From NCBI GenBank assembly GCA_026936335.1, contig JAPMXV010000045.1:248001-312000 (forward strand): 64,000 bases of DNA, in the 5' to 3' direction. Each line of letters starts with the position of its first letter. Position 1 is the first letter of the stretch. Origin of the DNA: Mantamonas sphyraenae. Its lineage: Eukaryota; CRuMs; Mantamonadidae. Made by a program: the position numbers and the translations under genes. The notes below the pieces were generated by a model. That model had not been told where the DNA came from. It saw only the letters and a program-made list of their open reading frames with translations, and ran no database searches. This document shows positions 50,107-60,977 of this stretch, piece after piece.

Positions 50107-51560
50107 TTAGACACTCTGCACATCCAGAGCAGAAGCACGGCCGTCCCAGCTGGCTTCAATCTCCTCACATCGCTCCCAATCGCCCAGGTAAAGGACGGCA
50201 ATGGCGTCGTAGCCGCCTGCGCCTGGGACACACGCCAGCAACACGCCAGGCTGTGCCAGCGTGTCGTCCAACAGCTCACTCTGGCTCTCAGGCTCGATGG
50301 GCACGCCAGCACCCTCGCCCATCTGCTTCTGCAATGCCCGTGCCTTTGCATGTGCATCGCGCACTGCCACCAGAGCCATGGCCACTGCGTTCTCGTGTTG
50401 CATGGAGCTCCATTCTGCGTATGTGCATGTGCTGCACGCCTGCATCTGCTCGTCGTATCCAGATTCCTTTTCCAGCTCCACCAGCCCTGCCAGCGCCTCC
50501 TCCACTGCACTGTTGGCCTGTGCCAGCTCGTCCCACACCTCTTGCGCCCCATCCTGTGAGGAGACCCACGCAAGCACCTTGCGCACCATGCTGGGTGTCT
50601 CTGAGCCGCCGTTGACGTCGCCCAGCATCAGATTCAGTCCACGAGCCAGACGGAATGGGTCGTGCAGGCCATCCCAGGCACAGTCGACCACATTGAGGAG
50701 TGCAGAGCCGTCCAGTGCGCCGGACTCTGCTTGTTCAAGGGCCTCCTGGAGCAGCGAGGCGCTGAAACGCACGTACACCTGTGAGCCGTACACCGCCGAG
50801 CTGACGTCGAAACCAGATCCCACCTTGCCCTGTGCCAGACAGTGGCAGAACTGGGCTGTGTTGTGCAGCAATCGCATGTCGTGGGCCTTCCAGTCGACCT
50901 GAAGAAAGTCCAGGAGCACCCAGACGACGCTGGTGACGAGGGCGGCGCTACTGCCCAGTCCCGTCTTGTTCACCTCGTCCAGGGCCAAAAAGGGCTCCAG
51001 TTTGCGCAGGCTGGCCACACACACAGGCTGGTCACTCTCCTCCAGACGTTGCTTTTGGCTGTAAAAGGCGTTTGCGCCGCGCACCTGCAAGCGAATGCCG
51101 CCGCTGCAGCGATCCCACACTGCGTCTGCGCCCAGCAACGCCACAGCCACTTCCACGCTGTACCGCACCGCCGTTTCCACATACTTGTTGTGCACAAAGT
51201 CCTGCTGCGGGACACCTCGGCTACTGCTGTGTTCGCCTGCGAGGGTGACCCACCACCACCACCACCACCACCTCCACCTCCTCCTTCCGTGTCCAGTGTC
51301 ACTGCGTAGTCACTCTCCACCTGAAACTGCGGCGACTCCAGCTGCAGGGTAAAAACACGTGCGGATGCGCCGTCTTTGTCGCCACTGCTGCTGCGTGGGG
51401 CTTCCAGCGCACACAGGTTGCTCTCAAACTTTGCATCGAGGCCGAGGACGAGGCCGCGGTTGGGTGCCTTGAGCACCAGGTAGCCACCGGTGAGAAGGAC
51501 CTTGCCCGGGGCCCGGGCGCTGTGGGACCAGTTGTAGGATTGTGAGACGGGGGAGGACAT
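50107..51560 (-). CDS. ERG8: Phosphomevalonate kinase (ERG8 type), frame break near a GGT repeat
   Basis: The GHMP-kinase fold is complete when two frames are joined. The N-terminal part from 51560 reads SARAPGKVLLTGGYLVL, the family's first motif, then QLESPQF. The larger part to 50107 has HNKYVETAVRYSVEVAV, the ATP loop NKTGLGSSAALVTSVV, GKVGSGFDVSSAVYG and a C-terminal LLACVPGAGGYDAIAVL. The enzyme makes diphosphomevalonate in the mevalonate pathway. The frame changes between about 51195 and 51290, around a GGT trinucleotide repeat that would encode polyglycine. Either a very short intron (about 40 bp) or an indel in the repeat is likely. The gene is divergent from CNOT10. Confidence 0.87.
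51247..51275. repeat. ACC/GGT trinucleotide repeat in the phosphomevalonate kinase gene
   Basis: About eight ACC units (GGT on the coding strand), at the position where the reading frame changes. Confidence 0.9.
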
Positions 51561-51622
51561 GGGACTCGATGGCGGCGCGTGCGCAGGCAGGGAAAAAACA
51601 CACGAGCGAAACACACAAACGC

Positions 51623-54433
51623 ATGAGCACATCCGGTGGCAGCCTGTCGGGCGGCGGCACGGACGCTTCTGCGTTGGCGTACACGGCGCATGAGTACTTT
51701 CAGAAGCAAGAGTACGCGACGGCGTTGGAGTACCTGGAGGAGCTGCTTGCACAGAAGCAGTCGTCGAGCGAGGAGCTGAGCATCCAACACAACATTGCGG
51801 TCACCAAATACTACCAACAGGGGTGTCGCAACCCAGAGACGCTTCTGGACTCGTTGCAGAAGCTGAACGACAGCGTTCTGGCCCAAGCGGAGAAGGAGGC
51901 CTCGAGAAGCACTGCGGGACAGAGCACAGAGGCAAAGGCAAAGGCACACGCAGCTCGCAGTAGCGTGGCACACGTGCTCTATAACCAGGCCCTGGTGTAC
52001 ATACAACTGCGGCGATGGAGCCGGGCCGCCTCCCTGTTGTCCCACCTCTTTGGCCAGCTGGACCAACTGCAAACCACCTTTGCCATCTCTGTGTGCTTCC
52101 TGTGCCTGCAACTGCACCTTGCCTGTCAAAATGTCGACCAGGCCCTGCGCGTCATCGATCTCGTAGAGCAGCAACTGCTGGAACACACCCAGGCCGACGA
52201 GGAGCTCGGTGAGTTGTCGTCGTTCATTGCAAAAGCCCTCTTCCACACCACCTGGACGCCACACGCGCCACCCTGCCTTCGCCCACGCTGCTCCTTCACA
52301 CATGCCATGCCCTCGCGTGCCTTGCCCCTGTCTTTGGCAAACAGATGTGTGTGGAGCGTGTGTGTCCAGCGTCCGTGAGCCGTGTGGACGCGTGCCTTGC
52401 AAACGCCGGAACCAAATGCCCCGGATCGGCGGCGGGAACGACGCCTAGGCACGTGGCAACGGAACAACGCACCACACGGATGTTGTGGACGAGCGGGTGG
52501 CGCACCATGGGCACCGCCATGTGGGCATGGAGTTGTTGGGAAAGACCAGAGGGCTTTGAGACAGGCCCACACACGCTTGCTGACACGGCACACATTCACG
52601 CGCCACAGAACTGGACGACGACGGAAAGCCCACTTACGCACAGCAGGTGTCGTCAGCACCCGGCGAACCGCCAGTATGGACAACTGCGCGTGTACAGGCA
52701 CTGCTGCACGTGTACCGTGCCATGGCGTTGCTGCAGAAGGGCACGGTGAAGCAAACGCGGCGAGAGCTCAAGTCTGCGCTGTCTGTGCGCAGCCAGAGTC
52801 CCACAGCGATGTTTGTCAAGGCCAACCTGGAGTACCTGCGCTTCAATCATCGCAAGGCCATCAAGGTGCTGGCACAGAGCTTCCAGCTGCACAATCTGGC
52901 GAACGAGGAGGAGGCCGGGAGCGTGGATCTCGGCGGCACATCGAGGCTGGACAACGAGCTGCTGAACCTGGTCATCCCTGCGTACTACTTCAACAACCTG
53001 GGCTGCCTGGAGTTCCAGCAGGGCAAGTTTAGCGCAGCGGCAGCCTATTTTGCCAAGGCGTTTGCGGAGAACGACCACGTGTACAGCAGTCGCATCATGC
53101 CCTCGGCAGGTCAGTCCAAATCGCTGCCCTCCTTTGCCAAGGATCGCAAGCCGCAGATTTTGTACAACTGCGGCTTGCAGCTGCTGCTCACGGGCAAGCC
53201 CGAGAGTGCTTTCCGCTGCTTTATGCAGGCCAGCTGCGAGTACTATTCGCATCCGCTGCTGTGGCTGCGCACCGCCGAGTGCTGTGTGGCTGCGTACACA
53301 GTGTCCATCTGTGACGCCCTGCGTGGCCACCAGAGCGACCTGGTGTTGGCCGTACACCCTGCGGAGAACAACAAGAGCCACATCCGCCTCAACACAAACT
53401 ACCACGTGCCCAGCGACCTCTTTCTCAAGCGGGACCTGCTGGCCACACACACACGCTCCACAGAAGGGAACGGCTGGTCAGAAGACCTGCTGGAGCTCAG
53501 CAAGGAGCTGCCCACACCCACCTTGCGTTTTGCGGTCAAGTGCCTGCACAACGCAGAGGCGCTGCTGCTCAAGCGCGGCCTGTTTTGGCGCAAGGGAAAC
53601 AGTGGTAACAGCGGATCCAGCAGCAGCAGCAACAGCAACAACGGCGGCGGCGGCGACAATGGAAACGGCGACGAAGAAGCTGGAAACGGCAACGGGCACA
53701 ACTCGGTGGCCGCGACGCTTCAGGTGCGCTCGCTGTCTGGGGGTGCAGCCAACAGTGTGGAAGACCTGCAGATGAAAGTGCAGCTGAACCTTGCGTTTGT
53801 GTGGTTGTGTCTGGACTCGCCACTGGAGGCATACGCGGCGGCCGACAAGGCCATCCAGCTGCTGAACGTGCTGGGCACGCGCCATCAGACGCTGAAAAGC
53901 GAGGAGGACGAAGTGCTGCCTTCTGTGCACGCGGGCAAGGCCAAGATGGGGGCCGATGGCGAGGAGGGTGGAGATCAGGCAGGCAGGAGCGAGGAGGCGG
54001 CCTCAAGGCAAGCCTGCTGACCAAATGGCAACAGAGGCAGCACATGCTGCGCCAGAACCTGTTCCAGGCCAACATGTATGCTGCAGAGGCGCTGTTCAAG
54101 ATGGATCGCCTGTCGGAAGCACTGGTGCACCTGACGCCGTCCAAGATGCTGAGTGAGGAGGCCATCACGGCTTCGCAGCAGGTCAAGTATTACCAGGTGC
54201 CGTTCCTGGACGAGCGATACATTGAGCCTGGGAGCGAGCAGTCGCGTGCGGCGCTGTTTGTCAACCTGGCGTGCGTTTGCATCGCGCAGGGCGATTTTCA
54301 CGGCGCGCTCAAGGCTGTGACGAGTGCACATCTGGCCTGGCCGCAGAGCACGCACGCACGTCTGCTCATGGTGTATCTGGAGATGAAGGCGGGCAACAAG
54401 CAGAGTGCATTGGAGGTGCTGAAGCGACGCTAG
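51623..54433 (+). CDS. CNOT10: CCR4-NOT complex subunit 10, two exons, one frame break
   Basis: Exons 51623-52208 and 52609-54433. TPR-like helical repeats run throughout: ALAYTAHEYFQKQEYATALEYL, HNIAVTKYYQ, VLYNQALVYIQLRRWSRAA, YYFNNLGCLEFQQGKFSAAAAYFAKA, ILYNCGLQLLLTGKPESAF, and after the frame break NMYAAEALFKMDRLSEALVHL and KAVTSAHLAWPQSTHARLLM. This fits CNOT10, a helical scaffold that pairs with CNOT11 in the mRNA deadenylase complex. A polySer/Asn/Gly insertion lies near 53610-53670. The frame shifts by one between about 53950 and 54019, in a G- and AGGC-rich region; before it the protein would end at 54020. A sequence error is possible. The stop overlaps that of XRCC3. Confidence 0.83.
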
Positions 54434-55797
54434 TTGTCGGCATCCGAGTCGTCGGAATCGGGCACAACCTCCACGACGCCGTCGTTGTCGTCGTAGGGCT
54501 GCACACCTTTGGATGAGATAAAATAGAGCACCGATGCACTGGGCAGATGTGGGGCGAGTGTAACACGTGCGCGACGGACGCCTACCGCTGTAGGTTGGCC
54601 GTCGGTGCCCGTGACGTCTGTGGTGATGGCTGTCTTGGTGAGGGTGACACGTACGTTGACGCAGTTGGACCACGAGAGGCCCATGCTGGGCATGGAGGAG
54701 GATGATGATGATGAGGAGGAGGATGAGGAGGCAGTGAGCGAAAGCCAGCCCGTCTGGCCGTGATTGTGTGCACTTTCTGTGCGCTCCCAGCCCATGAGCA
54801 TCTCGCTGGAGGCGGTGAGGTCTGTTTCAAACAGGGACGTGACCTGGTTGGTGACCATGACACAGCACTCGTGCTGCTCGCTGTACATCTTGAGCAGGTT
54901 TGCCTGGCGAAACAGGAAGCGTGATCGCTCGGCCAAAGATGAGGACGAGGAGGAGTCGTCAAAGGCGGAACGCGTGAGGGCGGCGATGCTGTCGACCACA
55001 AGTAGTTTGATCGACCGCTTTGCAAAGAGCTGCGGCAAGCGGTCATGGAGGAGGTGCCACTGCTCGTCCATGCTGTGCACACTCTCGACGTAGATGTTTT
55101 CACAGAGGTCCAGGTCAGTGTCGAGGGCATACTGGAGCTTGAAATGCTCCTCAAGTTGTTTGAGGCGACGCAGAGGTGGTGTGCCTTCGGTGCACACATA
55201 CATGGCATAGCCGTCCAGTCCGCCGTACTGCACGGGCAGCTGGGATTGAAGCAGTAGTTGAAGCATCAATTGGGTCTTGCCACACGAGGCAGCACCGGCC
55301 ACCTCGTTGAGCCCCTGGGCAGGGAAGCCACCGCGGAGAGCTCGGTCAAGCGGCAGACAGCCCGTGGCAAGGCGATGTCCAACGCCGCCAGTGAGGATAA
55401 AGGCGTCTAGATCCACGCTGGAGCGTTTGTCTTGCTCTTGCTGATCGTTGGGGCCGTCGGCGTCGTCGACCACCACGTCCGTGCGGGTGAGCGATTCCTG
55501 ATCAGCAGCCACCGGTTCCTGCGGCGCCTCCAGACCGCTCCAATGGACAAAAGCGTCCCAGGCGGTGGGCGGATCCAGTAAATCTGTGTCGGGCCACAAG
55601 AGCCGATCGACGGCAGAGCGCACGAGGGCACTCTGGGCGTCGGAGAGACCGAAGCCGCGGAGGTCTGGATCACTGAGCAGGAAGACCTGCTCGACCTCCT
55701 GGACGCCTTTGCTCTCGAGCCTCTGCAGACACTCGCGCAGCTGTGAGAGGTCTGCTTCGCTCCACTGGGCGCCCAGGGCAGTGAGGGAATCAAGCAT
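54430..55797 (-). CDS. XRCC3: RAD51 paralogue, XRCC3-like
   Basis: This 455-residue single-exon protein starts MLDSLTALG at 55797. Residues 1-75 form a helix-hairpin-helix-like N-terminal domain. LPLDRALRGGFPAQGLNEV, Walker A GAASCGKT at 168-175, YVCTEG, the Walker B strand LLVVDSIAAL, MVTNQVTSLFE, LSWSNCVNVRVTL and a C-terminal RVTLAPHLPSASVLYFIS follow; the last matches the SAPHLPPSS ending typical of XRCC3. The protein works in homologous recombination as part of a RAD51-paralogue complex. A serine-rich run near residue 375-395 is an insertion. Its TAG stop shares the palindromic CTAG with the CNOT10 stop. Confidence 0.86.
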   Translation of the reverse strand: MLDSLTALGAQWSEADLSQLRECLQRLESKGVQEVEQVFLLSDPDLRGFGLSDAQSALVRSAVDRLLWPDTDLLDPPTAWDAFVHWSGLEAPQEPVAADQESLTRTDVVVDDADGPNDQQEQDKRSSVDLDAFILTGGVGHRLATGCLPLDRALRGGFPAQGLNEVAGAASCGKTQLMLQLLLQSQLPVQYGGLDGYAMYVCTEGTPPLRRLKQLEEHFKLQYALDTDLDLCENIYVESVHSMDEQWHLLHDRLPQLFAKRSIKLLVVDSIAALTRSAFDDSSSSSSLAERSRFLFRQANLLKMYSEQHECCVMVTNQVTSLFETDLTASSEMLMGWERTESAHNHGQTGWLSLTASSSSSSSSSSSSMPSMGLSWSNCVNVRVTLTKTAITTDVTGTDGQPTAVGVRRARVTLAPHLPSASVLYFISSKGVQPYDDNDGVVEVVPDSDDSDADN

Positions 55798-55844
55798 GGG
55801 TGGGGGCGGCGGCGCTCCGGCGCACGCGCAAGCGCATGCAAGGA

Positions 55845-58614
55845 ATGAAGACAATGCGTGGCAGACGAGTAGCCTCGCACACGCGTAGCAACGGCACCGC
55901 ATGGGTGAAAGCAAGCGTGTGGATGGCAGCAGTGGCGTTGGTGCTGGTTGCCGGTGGAGCTCACGGAGCAGGCAGCCGGCCATGGGTCAAAGAGTCGCAC
56001 TCGCCAAGAGTGCACAACCAGCTCATGTGGCATGTGTTTACCGCAGGCAACATCGAATCGCAGGCGCAACACGCAAGCAACCAGTACAGCGTGCGGCTGC
56101 CTCTGGACGTGAACCCGGACGTCGTAGCGGCGGACCTGGGCCTGTACAACCATGGGCAAATTGGTATCCTCAAGGCAAGTTGTGTGACGGTTGTATGGGT
56201 GGCGTTTTGGCACGGCCACACAGTATCAATGGCGCCCCATGGGAGAGTTTTGCAGCTGACGCTTCTGCGCGTTCCCCATTTTCTGCTACGGCGGGTTTTT
56301 CGCGCGTGCGCACATGCACACACAGGGCCACTATCTGTTTGAATTGCCCCTGAAAAGTTCGGGAACGACGTTGATGAGCATGGAGGGAGAGGGCGCAGAG
56401 GGCACGGTGGCGTACCACACGCAGATGGCCGGTGTGGACGAGGAAGAGGAGGTTGCTTCGGCTGCAGCGTTGCTGCAGCCGGAGAGCGAGGCTGTGTACA
56501 CGCAGATGGAAGCACGTGTGGCGGTACACCCTGCGGTGGAGTGGAGCCAGCGTGAGGTGTACCGTCGGCACAGTCTGCGAGCGGTGCCGACGACGGAGCC
56601 CGCGACGCAGTGGCACATCAAAAACACAGGCGGTGGCGGCGGCACTGCAGGCGCAGACTGCCGTGTGGAACCCGTGTGGGCCGCAGGCACAATGGGGGCA
56701 TCGGTACAGGTGTGCATTGTGGACGATGGCATGCAGATTAACAACCCGGAGCTGGCTCCCGGGTACCAGAGCGCCGATTCGTACGATTTCAACGGCAACG
56801 ACAACAACCCGAGCCCAGGCACATCGGACAACCATGGCACGGCGTGTGCAGGGTGTGCAGTGGCACGAGACGACGGCACGTGTGGGCTGGGGACGGCGTT
56901 CCGCGCGCGTGTGTCTGCCCTGCGTCTGATCGCCGGCGGCGTGACAGATGCAACCGAGGCCAACGCGCTGTCGTACCGTCTGGCAAACAATGACATCTTT
57001 AGCAACTCGTGGGGCCCTACGGACGACGGCAGGACGGTGGCAGGGCCTGGGACGCTGACGCAGCAGGCGATGGAGACGGCGACGACGACGGGCAGGAACA
57101 ACCGGGGTACGATTTACGTGTGGGCAGGAGGCAACGGAGGCGAGAACAACGACAATGGCAACCTGGACGGGTATGGGAACAACGTGTTCACCCTGAGTGT
57201 AGGTGGCTTTGACAACAACGACGACCAGGCGTCCATCAGCGAGCCGTGCTCGTGTCTGCACGTGGTGGCACCGACCCAGGGCACGGTTGGTACTCTGGGA
57301 ATCACCACGACGGACCGCACGGGCACGGCTGGCTACAGCAACAACGCGTGCACGCCGTCGTTTGGCGGGACAAGCGCCGCGTGTCCGCTTGCGGCAGGCG
57401 TCATTGCGTTGGTGCTGGACAAGTATCCCACGTTGACGTGGCGTCAAGTGAAGCATCTGATGGTGTACCACTCGCGGCAGCTGCAGAGTGGCGACGCAAG
57501 TTGGGTGACCAACGGTGCCGGGGTGAAGCACTCGGACAAGTTTGGATTCGGGGCAGTGGACGCAGAGACGTACGTGGCAGCTGCGGCCAACTACACGACG
57601 ACCATGCCTGCGATGGTGCTCAAGGCAGGCACGCTGGTGGTGGTGAACCAGAACATCCCTGACAACAACGCGGCCGGTGTGACCAGCACGTACACAGTGG
57701 CGGGAGTGGACTCGGTGTACGTTGAACACGTGCAGGTGGAGTTTACCGCGTCGCACAACACTCGAGGGAACCTGCGTGTGGAGCTGACGTCGCCCAGCGG
57801 CACGGTGAGTGTGCTGGCCGAACAGCGACCCGACAACAACAACAACTACAACGGGTGGAACTTTGTGACGGTGAAGTGTTGGGGTGAACAGAGTGCAGGC
57901 ACGTGGACGTTGCGTGTGGCCGATCGCACAGCAGGAGCAACCGGGACGTTTGACTCGTGGAAGCTCAATGTGTACGGCACGGTCACGCAGTACGGGCGTC
58001 AAAGCGGAGGTGGAGGCGGTGCCACGCCCACATCGACGCCTACACCCACACCCACGGCGTCGCCCAACACCGGCGGCGATTCTTCAACGTCGGGTGGCGG
58101 CAACCCGTTGCTCGGCGGCGGTGAAGGCAGCGGAACGCCACTGACCGACGCAGAAACGGCTGGGCTGGTGGTAGCTCTGCTGGCAGTGTTTGCTGCCATT
58201 GGAGGGGCCTGGTTCTTCTTTGGTAAGAGGAAAGATGGCACGCGACGAGTGAACTTTGGCGGACGAGGACGTCGACGAGGGAACAACAGCCAGAACAGCC
58301 GTGTGGCCATGGGACGCACAGGAGGAGGTGGAGGTGGAGGCAACGAGCAGGTGTCCCGTCTGATCAACCAGTACGGAGGCGGGGGAGCAGGCACAGGGTT
58401 GCAACCGCCTGCAGCGGCACCGCCCGCTCCGCCGTCGGGAGGAGCACGGCCTTCGGCCACGGCACTGTACGACTACCAGGCTCGCGACGGTCGCGAGTTG
58501 AACATTCGTACGGGTGATGTGATGCAGGTGAAGAGTCGAGGCAACGATGGCTGGTCCCTGGTTGTGAACCAGCAGGGCCAGCAGGGCTATGTGCCCACCA
58601 ACTACATCCAATGA
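55845..58614 (+). CDS. Kexin-like subtilisin protease with P domain, membrane anchor and C-terminal SH3
   Basis: Exons 55845-56174 and 56326-58614 give 872 residues. A signal peptide (VWMAAVALVLVAGGAHG) precedes a prodomain. The catalytic triad is in VCIVDDG (Asp about 239), DNHGTAC (His about 279) and FGGTSAACPLAAG (Ser about 459), with the oxyanion Asn in WAGGNGG; spacing is as in kexin/furin. A P domain follows (VEHVQVEFTASHNTRGNL, SAGTWTLRVAD, FDSWKLNVYG), then a Thr/Pro linker, one transmembrane segment (about 725-747) and a cytosolic tail ending in an SH3 domain (TALYDYQARDGRELN, GDVMQVKSRG, GYVPTNYIQ). The intron has a GC donor (AAG then GCAAGT). Start at 55845 or 55923. It likely cleaves proproteins in the secretory pathway; the SH3 is unusual. 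Confidence 0.87.
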
Positions 58615-58694
58615 GAAGGGGCGGGAGCAGATGTGTGTGTGTGTGGCCATGACCATGAACAAAGGAAACGGGCAATTTGTTGCGTTCTGGCCTC

Positions 58695-60166
58695 TCACGA
58701 CGAGGCCTTGGCGAACAGCGCCGTGAGTTTGGATTGTGTCTTGGGACGGCTGGTGGTGGTGGAGGAGGATGTGGAAGTGGACGGCTTTGTAGTCGACGAT
58801 GACTGCTTCTGTGCGGCCTCTTTCGCCTGTTCAAGGACCCGTTGACGCCATGAGGCGTAGTCGAGTTCATCGCGCCGTTGTTTGCTGACCGAGAGGCCAG
58901 GGACAATGACAACGTCCGCATCGGCGACGGATGTTGTGGACTCTGCGTTCACAGCCGACTGGGCGACTTGCTGGGCGAGGGAGGTGTGAGAGGAGGATGA
59001 TGATGATGATGAGGAGGAGGAGGAGGAGGAGGAGGAACTGCTGGCTGGCGCCAGATCAGTGTCAAAGTCCACGTCGTCAGACTCTGCGTCCATCTGTTGC
59101 TGACGTTCCTTGCGACGTTGCTGCATGGACAGCAGTGGGTTGTATGTGGCCTTGCTGGGCGAGTTTGCGCCGGTACTGTTTTTGGCGTTGCTGAGCTGGC
59201 CCTTGCCATCCCAACGCACTCCGTTTTCGTCAACAATCATGACCATGGACTCCACGGGCTGAGAGGAACTGGACTCTGAGGACGTATCGGCGCCGGAGGT
59301 GGAGCTGGAGGCCGATTTGGCAAGTTCCGGTTTGGCAGGCTTGCGATTGGGGCCGAGCTGGGGACATGCGAATTCCATGGAATCCTGGACACGTTGGAAT
59401 TCCTTGAGTTGGATGTTGAGCGTCTTGCACAGCTGGGTGCGGTCCACCTTTTGTTTGGAGCGCCGGGCCACGAGAAAGACGGCGACGCCGACAAAGGCGT
59501 TGGAGGAAAAGTCGATGTACTTGAGGCGTGCCTTGGGCGTACACTCTGTGATTTTGGTTTTGTATCTGGGACGGGAGAGCGGAATGGGGGGCGGGGGGGA
59601 GGGACGGGTGAGCACGGGCGGGCGGAGAGGTTGGGAGCGCGCGGGAAGCAGCAGGGTCCACACGGTACATTTGCAGGAAACGTTTGACGGTGTTGGCCAG
59701 ATGAGCACACCCAAACTGGACGCAGAGCTCGCGTTCGGTAATCGGGAAGCGGATTCCGCAGAGGTTTTGTACAACGGTGCAGGCGCGCTCAAAGACGGAC
59801 TCGGAGGCGCCCGAGGCTTTGATCAGGCCGTCGCGGGCGGTTTGATCAAACGGCTCTTTGCAGCTGGAGGGTGCAGGGGTGGAGAATGGGAGACGGGAAG
59901 GGGGGAATGTACACATGGAAGGGTCAGTGGGATGGGTTGGGAAGTGTGCTCTGTGCGCCGGGGGTCACGTACAGCTTTGCGGCGAGAAAGATGCAGGCAG
60001 CCGGAACGGCGGCGCCAAAGCGGGAGGCCATGCCACTGCCTGCATCGCGTTGCCAGACACGACGGGCCAGCTCCATGGACTTTTGGGCCACGTCCGAGTC
60101 CGGCTCCAGGCCCAGGGACGAGACGGCGCGACGAACCTGTTTGGTGAACAGGGAACGCGCAGACAT
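58695..60166 (-). CDS. ORC6: Origin recognition complex subunit 6, three exons
   Basis: Exons (leftwards) 60166-59973, 59863-59669 and 59565-58695 give 419 residues. The N-terminal two-thirds show TFIIB-like cyclin folds: SARSLFTKQVRRAVSSLGL, AAVPAACIFLAAKLCKEPFD, LIKASGASESVFERAC, LCVQFGCAHLANTVKRFL and FVGVAVFLVARRSKQKVD. The C-terminal motif DYASWRQRVLEQAKEAAQK corresponds to the conserved ORC6 YxxWxxxIL helix that contacts ORC3. Human ORC6 is 252 residues; the excess here is a Ser-rich linker with a long polySer run near 59000-59035. The protein helps load the MCM helicase at origins. Donor sites GTACGT and GTACCG were chosen for phase and alignment. Confidence 0.88.
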
Positions 60167-60330
60167 GACGGGTTGGTTGAGTTGGAGCGGGAATCGTTGG
60201 AGAGGGAATCGCAGAAGAGGTGGGTGGAAGGATGGTTGGTGGGAAAAGGGGCAGGTGTCACAGAGATGAGGGATGAGGAAGCGAGCGCGGACGGCAGCAA
60301 GCGAAAAGCACAGACCAAGAACAAGCAACA

Positions 60331-60977
60331 ATGGGCCGACGAGGAGGTGGCAGCCGAAGCAGCAGCGGTGGTGGATTTGGCGGACGTTCGCGCACGACGA
60401 TGCGTCCGAACACGAGCAGGACGCAGAACGTGCGCAGCAGCAGCAGCAGTGCGAGCAGCAGGAAGCCAAGCAGCAGCAGCAGCAGCAGCAACAGCAACAG
60501 CAGCAGCAGCAGGACGAGCAGCAACAGCAATACGTCGAGCAGCAGCAGCAGCACGCCGTCGCGACAGGCGAGCTCGATGCCTGCGTCGAGCGGCGGTGGG
60601 ATGGGAATCGCGGGTGAGTGGAATTTCCTCCCGGCGGAAACTCGGCTGACGTGGCGCTCACACCGGATACGTACGCACTCTGCACAGGAAACATCGCAAC
60701 AACGGCGGCAGGCGTGGTTGCTGGCCACATGGTGATGAACGCAATGGGGTTTGGCAGCCACGGAAGCAGCGGAAGCGTGGAAAGCGGAGTGCAAGGTGGT
60801 CAAGTGGCCGAGGGCGGCTCGCAGGGAGGCCAACAGGTCGCCAGCGTGTGCCAATTTGAAGCCCAGGACTTTATGGCATGCTTGCAAGAGAACAAGGACG
60901 ACATTGGCATCTGCCAGAGCTACTTTGACACGCTGATGAGCTGCAGCAGCAGCAGCGCAATGGAAAGCAACATGTGA
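60331..60977 (+). CDS. CHCHD2/CHCHD10-like twin CX9C protein, two exons
   Basis: Exons 60331-60613 and 60688-60977 give 190 residues. The N-terminus opens MGRRGGGSRSSSGGG and is Arg/Ser-rich with long polySer/Asn runs from an AGC/AAC repeat. Exon 2 encodes the hydrophobic glycine helix NIATTAAGVVAGHMVMNAMG typical of CHCHD2/10, a Gly/Gln-rich linker, and a coiled-coil-helix-coiled-coil-helix module: CQFEAQDFMAC and CQSYFDTLMSC, both CX9C. Proteins of this kind are imported by Mia40 into the mitochondrial intermembrane space and support respiration and cristae. It is divergent from ORC6 (164 bp). Confidence 0.9.
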
